DNA of 12,406 nt, from positions 1 through 12,406 of the forward strand of contig JANQDY010000139.1 in the NCBI GenBank assembly GCA_028278625.1, given 5' to 3'. The position numbers and the translations under genes were made by a program. The notes under the pieces were generated by a model. The model was given only the letters and a program-made list of their open reading frames with translations. It made no database searches and was not told the DNA's origin. Below, in pieces: positions 1 through 6,267 of this stretch (the stretch's first letter is position 1; each line of letters opens with the position of its first letter). This DNA comes from Thermodesulfobacteriota bacterium (GTDB lineage: Bacteria; Desulfobacterota; DSM-4660; Desulfatiglandales; Desulfatiglandaceae).

Positions 1-1443
1 GAACATCTTTCCGGACGGATTCAGAAGGAGGTCGTGCCACGCATCCTTTCCCCCTATGGAAAGGAGAAATGCCCCGAGAATAAGGCCATAGATCACCCAT
101 TGGAAAAGCCTGAAGCCCCACAGGGGGGATCGCCGCTTATCTTCGGCGTAGGCGCTGGCGGACTGAAAGAACGCCTCTCCCAAGGATTCATGACGGCCGG
201 ATATATCCAGGACCTCATGGAGCCGTGACTGTAGGGTGGAAGAAAGGTTCTCGTTCAGGAAACGGTGCTGCAGATGGTCCTCGAACCATTGGTATCGATG
301 GCGAAATGCCTTTTTTATCTGCTTCGGCGGTTCAAATACCGATGGAACCATTCGATTCTCAAAAGTGGGTGAAGATCCTTTCCCAAGTGAAAACAAGAGT
401 GCGCCCACGCCGAACCCGGGTCCCACCAACCGTGACGGATCTCCCTGGGAAAAGGAGATTTTTTCTCGGATTTCATGGCCAAACCACCTGTCGATGATTT
501 CCTTCCCCTTAAGGTGCCATTGGGACCGTTTGGTTTCGAATTCCTGAACGGTTTCATTCAATATGCGACCCGCACCTTCGAGGTTCTGAATTTCCCTTTC
601 AAATAGGGAGGTGAGGGATCGGATTTCAACATCCAGGTTTTGGGCTTTGATGGCTGAAATCTGTTTTGCATTCCGTTCCCTGAAAACGTGCTGCCGAAAG
701 GCCTGGAACTGATTCCATGGCGAAAGGGATTCTCTTTCGAAGGCTTCCTGGGAAGAGACTGCAAATAAAAGAGGGTCAGTGACGCCCTTCTTTTTTAAAA
801 AATCGTTGAACCGGGTTGTGACAAGATTGAGGCGATCATATCCGATTTCAAAGGTTTCTCCCTCAAACAGCAAATCCACCTTGTTAAGCAGGAAGGTGAA
901 ATTCTCCTGGGCCTTGGGCGCCTGCAGCAGAAAATCATAAAACTTCCCGTCCGCGTATTTCTCAGGGGACGTCACCCACAAAAGGAGATCCAGATGGGCC
1001 ATGAATTGAACCACCCGTTCGCGGTGTTCTCCCATGAGACTGTCAAAATCGGGCAGATCGCAAAGCAGGATTCTTCGAATATTGTCCCCATGGTGCAGAA
1101 TCTCCTGGTAGGGTACATCCGGAGGCTCAGGAATCGCTGATGCACCCATTTCCCGGTGGCGGTAGATCAGTACCCTGTCCGTGTGAGGTCGCCGGTGACT
1201 GGTGGAGGCGATGGCAGTTCCCGCCAGTGCGTTCATCAGGGTCGATTTCCCAACACCGGTGCCACCCAAAAGACCGATGGTCAGATAGCGGGCTTCCATG
1301 GTTTCAAGCCTGTTGATAAGCCTTTCGGCTTCCGTTTCCATGGTCTCCCTGCTCTCCATGGAGAGGGAAAAAAGGCCACCTTTTCGAAGAAGGCTCAGGG
1401 TCTTTCTAAGCCGCAACTGATGCTGTTCAATGGGATTGGTCAT
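1..1443 (-). CDS. P-loop GTPase with C-terminal membrane segment (second of a tandem pair), cut by the window edge
   Basis: The reading frame is open from an ATG at 1443 to position 1, giving 481 visible residues; the C-terminus lies outside the window. Visible GTPase motifs are the P-loop GGTGVGKST (about residues 60-68), a G3-like DLPDFD (129-134), and NKVD (G4, 187-190). FAVSS further on could be G5. A helical region follows, with a hydrophobic Gly-rich patch near residue 365 and a probable membrane helix near 450-468 (LFQWVIYGLILGAFLLSI). The G3 motif has Asp where most GTPases have the Gly of DxxG. It shares the P-loop context, PDxDS and the EKYAD motif (161-165) with the upstream GTPase, so the two are probably paralogues. 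It starts 33 bp after that gene's stop and is very likely co-transcribed with it. The family is YfjP/dynamin-like in a broad sense. Function is unknown; a membrane-associated, oligomerising GTPase is inferred from the layout. Confidence 0.85.
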   Translation of the reverse strand, partial: MTNPIEQHQLRLRKTLSLLRKGGLFSLSMESRETMETEAERLINRLETMEARYLTIGLLGGTGVGKSTLMNALAGTAIASTSHRRPHTDRVLIYRHREMGASAIPEPPDVPYQEILHHGDNIRRILLCDLPDFDSLMGEHRERVVQFMAHLDLLLWVTSPEKYADGKFYDFLLQAPKAQENFTFLLNKVDLLFEGETFEIGYDRLNLVTTRFNDFLKKKGVTDPLLFAVSSQEAFERESLSPWNQFQAFRQHVFRERNAKQISAIKAQNLDVEIRSLTSLFEREIQNLEGAGRILNETVQEFETKRSQWHLKGKEIIDRWFGHEIREKISFSQGDPSRLVGPGFGVGALLFSLGKGSSPTFENRMVPSVFEPPKQIKKAFRHRYQWFEDHLQHRFLNENLSSTLQSRLHEVLDISGRHESLGEAFFQSASAYAEDKRRSPLWGFRLFQWVIYGLILGAFLLSIGGKDAWHDLLLNPSGKMF

Positions 1444-1476
1444 TTTGGTATTTCCCGGGGCTCTTTGGTCTCATAT

Positions 1477-3192
1477 TTACCGCGCCGAAACAGAATCAAG
1501 GAGCGCGTGGATGGTTTTCCGCGTCTCAGGGGCCGTGGTCAGCGCCGTTATGCAGGCAACATAGCGCTCCTCCTGTCTATGTAACACCGATAACAGACTC
1601 TCTTGATATCGGGTTGCCAGCTCCTTTGCAACTTTGCGAATTTCATGATAGGCAAAGATCTCCACTGCGCCCCTGGTCACAAAAGGCGCCAGTGCCGAAT
1701 CAAGGGCCGCATCCAGCATGGTAAACCCGCCGCCCACCACCACCTCAAAGGTGAGGATCAGGATTCCCCACAGGATCGAAGTGGAATAGATGCCCACTTT
1801 TTTCCCTTTGGGTATCCCCTTTGCCAGCTCATCAAAGGTGGCTTCCAGCCATTGGGCCAATTCTTCCTGGGACCGGATGATATGTTGTCGAATTTCCGAT
1901 TCCGTAAGTGCCAGTCCCGGATTCCGCAGCGACCCATGAAGTGGTGCGTCTTCACTTCCAGGGGAAAGATCTCTCAAAACGGCGAGATTGTATTTTTCAA
2001 GGGTCTCCTGAACCGGTGTAAAGGCCACGTTTTCACGCACTTTCAGGAGTCCTGCCTGACGATCCGGTTTTGGCTTTTTCCGGTCCAGACCCATCAGCAG
2101 AAAAGGGACTTTTAAAACGGTCCGAATGGCTCGGCGGGGTTTGGCCAGAAGGTCGTAGCGGGAGAAAAGCTTGCGGATTTCAACCCTCAGATATTGACCA
2201 CTGGTTTTGGAAAATCTTTCCCTTTGGGTCTCTACATATGCTTTTGAGGTGTTTTCCGTTAGCCGTCGGAGCTGCTTCTTCCATTCACTGACCGCTTCGG
2301 TCTCTTCGTCCAAGAGTGATTCCAGGGCGTTGACATCCCCTTTGAGGTCGCCCAATGCCCTTGTGCGGGCCGCTTTTTTTATAACCTGGACATGCTCCCG
2401 GTTAAACGCCTGAAAGAACGCATTCTTCAGTCGGCCAAATGATTTCAATCGGGCGATGCGATCGTAAGTTGCCGGAGCGGTGTGGGGGATGAGCCACAAA
2501 TTTGCGCCGTGAATGGAAATTCCCTGCTCTTTTAATGCGGTTAGGATTTCTTCTCGAGTGGTTTCTTTGGAGGCTTTGTTGAGCACGAAAAAGTAGGGCC
2601 TGTCCTCACGGAGGACCCTCCTGAAAAAGTCGTGCAGAACTTCATCGGCATATTTCTCCTGGCTGGCCACAAAGACCACCGCATCCGAAAGGGCGTAGAG
2701 GTCCTTGGCCATCCGATGGTTCGTTGTCTCAACACTGTCCAAATCCGGCGTGTCCACCAGCACCAGATGTGAAATGGACGCTTCATGGGCCGTAAGCACG
2801 GAAAATTCACCGGCCTTTCCCGTCCAAGGAACGTTCATGCTGTCAGGCGGGACCAGGTTGATATCAATTTCAGGGAAAGGGAAGGTGTCGCCTTTAAAGC
2901 ACCGACCATGGGCGTGGGCCACGGGACCGGCGGTTTTGGGTCGCTCCACCCCGGTGGCGCTCAAAGGCATTTCACAAAAGGCGTTGAAAAGGGTCGATTT
3001 GCCCGTCCCGGTGCCGCCCAAAAAGACAATCCACAAACAGGGATTGAGCTGTTTATATTTCAAAATGGCAATCCGTTTGAGCACATTCCCTGCCAGGAGC
3101 GGAATCTTCATGCCATTAGATGTCAGGCCGGTTATCCTGAACGCCTCGGGGTTTAAGGAACCGAATGCCTTTTGATCCGTTGGGGCAGTCAT
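1477..3192 (-). CDS. Large P-loop GTPase with C-terminal membrane segment (first of a tandem pair)
   Basis: 571 residues, complete. The N-terminal GTPase domain has the P-loop GGTGTGKST (59-67), VDTPDLDS (146-153, G3 position with Gly replaced by Asp) and NKAS (205-208, G4). EKYAD (179-183) is shared with the downstream partner. Residues about 285-345 are charged and helical, a likely coiled coil. A basic stretch follows (RKKPKPDR, 371-378). A hydrophobic Gly-rich segment at about 466-495 could insert in a membrane, and an amphipathic helical tail follows. This order (GTPase, helical stalk, membrane element, helical tail) resembles bacterial dynamin-like proteins and YfjP-type GTPases. The start lies 2 bp after the pgsA stop and the Shine-Dalgarno is weak (AAAGAAAA), so translational coupling to pgsA is likely. 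Cellular role unknown; the pgsA linkage suggests a membrane job (inference). Confidence 0.87.
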   Translation of the reverse strand: MTAPTDQKAFGSLNPEAFRITGLTSNGMKIPLLAGNVLKRIAILKYKQLNPCLWIVFLGGTGTGKSTLFNAFCEMPLSATGVERPKTAGPVAHAHGRCFKGDTFPFPEIDINLVPPDSMNVPWTGKAGEFSVLTAHEASISHLVLVDTPDLDSVETTNHRMAKDLYALSDAVVFVASQEKYADEVLHDFFRRVLREDRPYFFVLNKASKETTREEILTALKEQGISIHGANLWLIPHTAPATYDRIARLKSFGRLKNAFFQAFNREHVQVIKKAARTRALGDLKGDVNALESLLDEETEAVSEWKKQLRRLTENTSKAYVETQRERFSKTSGQYLRVEIRKLFSRYDLLAKPRRAIRTVLKVPFLLMGLDRKKPKPDRQAGLLKVRENVAFTPVQETLEKYNLAVLRDLSPGSEDAPLHGSLRNPGLALTESEIRQHIIRSQEELAQWLEATFDELAKGIPKGKKVGIYSTSILWGILILTFEVVVGGGFTMLDAALDSALAPFVTRGAVEIFAYHEIRKVAKELATRYQESLLSVLHRQEERYVACITALTTAPETRKTIHALLDSVSAR

Positions 3193-3194
3193 TT

Positions 3195-3755
3195 TCAGTT
3201 TTCTTTAAGGTGGCTCCAGTACACTTGAAAGTACTTCCAGCCTGACCACACGGTTGCCACCAAAATGATGGTCATGATGATATTGGCCACCGGAGGAAGA
3301 AGAAGACTCACTTTTCGGCTGAAATCTCCGGAAGGGATCATGTACAGGAGTATGGTTCCCCCCACCATCTGGGTGATGGCTTTGATCTTTCCCCAGGGGC
3401 CGGCCGCCACGGCAATGCCCGACTGCTGGGAAACGATGGCCCGTAAACCGGTAACGGAAACCTCCCTGGCGATAATAATGATGACCATCCAGGCGGCCAC
3501 AACCTGATATTTCACCAGTATGACAAAGGCACTCATGACCAGCAGTTTGTCCGCCAGAGGGTCCAGAAAGATGCCCAGGGTGCTCACTTCACTACGGCTG
3601 CGGGCGAAATAGCCGTCCAGCGGGTCCGTGGCGCAGGCGATGACGAAAATGGAGGCAGCGACGAATTTCGTCCACGTGGCCGCGGGAATGGTAAAAATGA
3701 TGAATACCGGTATCAGAACAATGCGAAAGAGGGTGATTTTATTGGCAAGGGTCAT
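3195..3755 (-). CDS. pgsA: CDP-diacylglycerol--glycerol-3-phosphate 3-phosphatidyltransferase
   Basis: 186 residues, normal for PgsA. It makes phosphatidylglycerol phosphate from CDP-diacylglycerol and glycerol 3-phosphate at the inner membrane, the committed step to phosphatidylglycerol and cardiolipin. The CDP-alcohol phosphotransferase signature D-x2-D-G-x2-A-R-x8-G-x3-D-x3-D is complete: D44, D47, G48, A51, R52, G61, D65, D69. Hydrophobic stretches at about 10-25, 30-45, 70-100 and 115-180 fit a polytopic membrane enzyme. The N-terminus (TLANKITLFRI) is typical of PgsA, which supports the ATG at 3755. The upstream Shine-Dalgarno is weak. It is the first gene of an operon with the two GTPases and has a good promoter upstream (-35 TTGATA, -10 TATAAG). 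The assignment as PgsA rather than another CDP-alcohol transferase rests on length and N-terminal pattern. Confidence 0.95.
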   Translation of the reverse strand: MTLANKITLFRIVLIPVFIIFTIPAATWTKFVAASIFVIACATDPLDGYFARSRSEVSTLGIFLDPLADKLLVMSAFVILVKYQVVAAWMVIIIIAREVSVTGLRAIVSQQSGIAVAAGPWGKIKAITQMVGGTILLYMIPSGDFSRKVSLLLPPVANIIMTIILVATVWSGWKYFQVYWSHLKEN

Positions 3756-3789
3756 TCTTTTATATCACTTTCTTTTGATTCATGAATGG

Positions 3790-3820
3790 TTTATGAAGCG
3801 GCCTGACCGTTTCACATAAA
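3790..3820 (-). promoter_or_regulatory. Imperfect stem-loop at the 5' end of the pgsA leader
   Basis: In the minus-strand transcript, TTTAT and ATAAA close the outer stem, GAA/TTC and CGG/CCG form the inner stem, and the loop is about 5 nt; there is a GT bulge and one A/C mismatch. The element begins at about the start site predicted from the promoter at 3825-3853, so it could be a 5'-terminal RNA hairpin affecting stability or translation, or a DNA operator. A separate perfect palindrome, ATTCATGAAT, lies at 3779-3788, nearer the start codon. No known riboswitch was recognised. Confidence 0.35.
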
Positions 3821-3824
3821 GGCC

Positions 3825-3853
3825 CTTATAGCCCGTGACCATGATAATATCAA
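3825..3853 (-). promoter_or_regulatory. sigma70-type promoter for pgsA and the GTPase pair
   Basis: On the minus strand, -35 TTGATA (3853-3848, 5 of 6 to consensus) and -10 TATAAG (3830-3825, 5 of 6) are separated by exactly 17 bases. The predicted start near 3818 leaves a leader of about 62 nt before the pgsA ATG. Found by eye, not experimentally supported. Confidence 0.55.
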
Positions 3854-3887
3854 GATTTCCCTTGCGGTTTTAAAAAGAATGGGATAA

Positions 3888-4862
3888 TTGCCGGCCATGC
3901 ACTTGAGCCTCGGAAAACTAATGATCCTTGCCCAGTGGCTTCTGACCCGACGCCCCACCTCCGTTGCCGTGGATGTCACTCACCGATGCAACCTCAAATG
4001 TCTTCACTGCTACTGGTGGCAGCAGGAGCACCCCCAGGAACTGGATGATGAGAGGATGATTTCCTTTTTGAGGGCCCTAAGGTCGAGTGGTCTTCGGGCT
4101 GCCATTCTGTACGGTGGAGAACCGACCCTTCGCAGGAATATCTGTCGGGCCGCGGCCGGCATCTTTGATGCCACCCTGGCTTTTACCAACGGCCTGAACG
4201 GTTTTCCGGAGCTTAAGAAGGGCCAATGGATTCTATCCCTTGACGGTCCTGAAAAGGAAAACGACCTCATTCGCGGAGAAGGGGTCTACCGGGAGGCCAT
4301 CAGGAACCTGAAAACCGCCTCCCGTCCACCCATTGTCCATATGACCATTAATCGGCTGAATCAGAACAGTCTGGCACATTTCACGGAAGAAATGATGACC
4401 CTTCCCGTCAAAGGGCTGGGATTTTCCTTTGTGACGCCGGACCGCGAAATGGTGAACGAGGACCTCTTCATTCCGCTCAGGGAACGAGACCGGGTGGTGA
4501 AGGAGCTGCTCAGCCTTCGCGGAAAATATGGGGAAAGAGTCGGTTTTACCAAGGCCATGGGCCGGCAGCTGCTGACCCATGGCGCATTTAATGAATGGAA
4601 CAGTCCGTCCAGTTGCCCGGTCAGCCTGCGGGTTCGCTGCTATCGGTCGGATGGCCGGCCTAAGGCCTGTACCTACGGGGATAGGGCCGATTGCTCCCGT
4701 TGCGGATGCGCTGCCGTGGTGGCTTACCGGGGCGCTTTCAACCCCCTGGATTACCGAACGCTCAGGGTGATAGCGGGCCTTTTGAGCCCCACATATCCCC
4801 CAAAAGGGCCGCAAAGCAAGAAGACGGCCGGAGAACTGCAAGGAGAGAACATTGGCCCATGA
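3888..4862 (+). CDS. Radical SAM protein with C-terminal cysteine cluster
   Basis: 324 residues from the earliest possible start, a TTG at 3888 directly after an in-frame TAA. ATG codons at 3897 and 3921 are alternatives, and GGAAA upstream of 3921 makes that start plausible. The radical SAM motif CNLKCLHC (C34, C38, C41) ligates a 4Fe-4S cluster and binds S-adenosylmethionine; GGEPT (76-80) is the usual SAM-binding element. The C-terminus has six further cysteines, C243, C251, C261, C269, C272 and C274, resembling the SPASM/twitch arrangement that holds auxiliary Fe-S clusters, but no exact subfamily was recognised. The substrate is unknown. A small Cys-rich protein gene overlaps its end by 11 bp and is presumably co-translated, so it may be a partner or substrate (inference). 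It is divergent from pgsA and ends tail-to-tail with amrS. No convincing promoter was seen just upstream. Confidence 0.85.
   Translation: MPAMHLSLGKLMILAQWLLTRRPTSVAVDVTHRCNLKCLHCYWWQQEHPQELDDERMISFLRALRSSGLRAAILYGGEPTLRRNICRAAAGIFDATLAFTNGLNGFPELKKGQWILSLDGPEKENDLIRGEGVYREAIRNLKTASRPPIVHMTINRLNQNSLAHFTEEMMTLPVKGLGFSFVTPDREMVNEDLFIPLRERDRVVKELLSLRGKYGERVGFTKAMGRQLLTHGAFNEWNSPSSCPVSLRVRCYRSDGRPKACTYGDRADCSRCGCAAVVAYRGAFNPLDYRTLRVIAGLLSPTYPPKGPQSKKTAGELQGENIGP
4840..4854 (+). promoter_or_regulatory. Strong ribosome binding site that fixes a TTG start
   Basis: AAGGAGAG at 4840-4847, inside the end of the radical SAM gene, lies 4-6 bases before a TTG at 4852. The only nearby ATG (4859) is out of frame with the small open frame. 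This site is the main reason for calling the short overlapping gene real and for choosing TTG as its start. Confidence 0.6.
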
Positions 4863-5067
4863 CACCCGTTCCAAGGGAGAACAAATACCCGAAACTGTGA
4901 TTTGCTGCAGCGGATGCCGCCATTTCAGACTCTTTCAAAACAGCGCGGGCCACAACAGCCCCCATGCGCTGGGGGAATGCCGTGGCGGCGAGCCCTGGGA
5001 CGGCAGCCGAGGGCAGTGGGCCATGTTTCAGCACCACTGCAATGGCTTTGAGACAACCGAGGCATAA
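4852..5067 (+). CDS. 71-residue Cys/His-rich small protein overlapping a radical SAM gene
   Basis: The start is a TTG at 4852, 11 bp inside the end of the radical SAM gene, behind a near-perfect Shine-Dalgarno. Candidate metal ligands are C18, C19, C22, H24, C43, H61, H62 and C63. The spacing CCSGCRHF ... HALGEC ... FQHHC, with conserved-looking Trp/Gly residues between (EPWDG, GQW), suggests a small zinc or Fe-S binding module rather than random sequence. There is no signal peptide or membrane segment, so it is probably cytoplasmic. No named family was recognised. The overlap implies translational coupling, so it may deliver a cluster to, bind to, or be modified by the radical SAM protein; all three are inference. 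Confidence 0.68.
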   Translation: MAHDTRSKGEQIPETVICCSGCRHFRLFQNSAGHNSPHALGECRGGEPWDGSRGQWAMFQHHCNGFETTEA

Positions 5068-5070
5068 ATT

Positions 5071-6261
5071 TCATGCCCCTCGCTCCTTGTCCCACCGCCC
5101 GGGAATCGGGGTATTGCAGTAGGTGCATCTTCCATTCTTCATGTGGATTTCCTTGATCCAGTAACCGCTTCTTGAAACGATCACTTTCCGGCACTGATGG
5201 CAGTAGGTCTGGGTCCCTTTATGGCCGGGGACATTGCCCAGATAGACATGGTGAATTCCTTCGGCAAGGGCCACGCGTCGAAGCTCCTCAAGGGTGGCGA
5301 CGGGGGTGGCCGGGAGCCTGTTCAGTTTGTACTGGGGGAAGAAGCGCAAAAAATGAAGGGGGTAATCGGGACCCAGGTTTTTCAATATCCATTGGGCCAT
5401 GCGTTTAATCATTTCCGGTTTGTCCACATAGGTGGGAACCGCCAGGGTCGTCACTTCAAACCACACCCCATGCTCGTGGAGGGTTTTTAGGGTTTCCAGA
5501 ACCGGGTTCAGGGTGCCGCCGTTGAGACATTCGTAAACCGCATTATCAAAGCTTTTGAGGTTGATGTTGGCGCCGTCCAGATATTTGCACAGATCCACAA
5601 GCGGCTCGCGGTTGATGTAACCGTTGCTGATCAGGACATTCTTGAGGTTTGCGGCTCTCGCCAGCCGTGCCGTGTCAAACATGTATTCGTAGAAAGTGAT
5701 GGCTTCGGAGTAGGTGTATGCGATGGAACGGGCACCTTTTTTACGGGCCGTGTTCACCGCCTCTTCGGGAAAGAGGGTCACATGTTCCACCTCCTCGGGT
5801 TTCTTCTGGGAGATTTCCCAGTTCTGGCAGTTCAAGCACCTGAAGTTGCATCCGGTGGTGGCAATGGAAAAGGCGGCGGTGCGCGGGTAAAAGTGGACCA
5901 GCGGTTTCTTTTCAATGGGGTCCATATGAACGGCGCAGGGGTTCCCGTAAGTCAGGGAATAGAGCTTTCCATTGATATTGACCTTTGAGCGACAAATGCT
6001 CCGGTCGCCGGGACCCAAAACACACTGGTTCGGGCATACCTGACACTCCACCTGCTCGCCGTCGGAGGCATAGTGGAAACCCTCAATGGCCCATTTCCAC
6101 GGTTCTTTGGGGGCATCGTTTTGTGTGATGTGCCCTTTGATGCTGCCGGAGCAGTTGCCGGTCTTCCCGAAGAATCCGTAGCCGGACCCGGCACAAAGAA
6201 GCGCCGACGCTCCCAGAGCGGCGGTCTTCAGAAATTCTTTGCGCGTCATCATTGTTGTCAT
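5071..6261 (-). CDS. amrS: AmmeMemoRadiSam system radical SAM enzyme with export-type N-terminus
   Basis: 396 residues. The radical SAM motif is CNFRCLNC (C138, C142, C145). It is preceded by the cysteine set typical of this family, CQVCPNQC plus C90 (C73, C76, C80, C90), and followed by two CxxC pairs near the C-terminus (C354/C357, C379/C382) that could bind zinc or a cluster. The first 30 residues look like a Tat-type leader: TRKEFLK, then the hydrophobic AALGASALLCAG. The twin arginine is Arg-Lys here, so export is uncertain. The start at 6261 has AGGTGA 6 nt upstream; ATG codons at residues 4 and 5 are alternatives that keep the leader. It lies 6 bp after the membrane spermidine-synthase-like gene and in one operon with amrA. 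The reaction of this family was not known to me with certainty. The 3' end lies 3 bp from a convergent gene. Confidence 0.9.
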   Translation of the reverse strand: MTTMMTRKEFLKTAALGASALLCAGSGYGFFGKTGNCSGSIKGHITQNDAPKEPWKWAIEGFHYASDGEQVECQVCPNQCVLGPGDRSICRSKVNINGKLYSLTYGNPCAVHMDPIEKKPLVHFYPRTAAFSIATTGCNFRCLNCQNWEISQKKPEEVEHVTLFPEEAVNTARKKGARSIAYTYSEAITFYEYMFDTARLARAANLKNVLISNGYINREPLVDLCKYLDGANINLKSFDNAVYECLNGGTLNPVLETLKTLHEHGVWFEVTTLAVPTYVDKPEMIKRMAQWILKNLGPDYPLHFLRFFPQYKLNRLPATPVATLEELRRVALAEGIHHVYLGNVPGHKGTQTYCHQCRKVIVSRSGYWIKEIHMKNGRCTYCNTPIPGRWDKERGA

Positions 6262-6267
6262 GATCTT

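Noticed and set aside
1156..2115. Plus-strand open frames of about 140 and 170 codons
   Set aside because: They lie fully antisense to the two GTPase genes, have no convincing ribosome binding site, and their translations show no family features.
4233..4874. Minus-strand 213-codon frame opposite the radical SAM gene
   Set aside because: The plus strand carries the radical SAM and cysteine motifs; the antisense product looks like a shadow of this GC-rich coding sequence.
6190..6200. Lipoprotein signal (LLC) in AmrS
   Set aside because: The residue before the cysteine is Leu, not the Gly, Ala or Ser expected of a lipobox.
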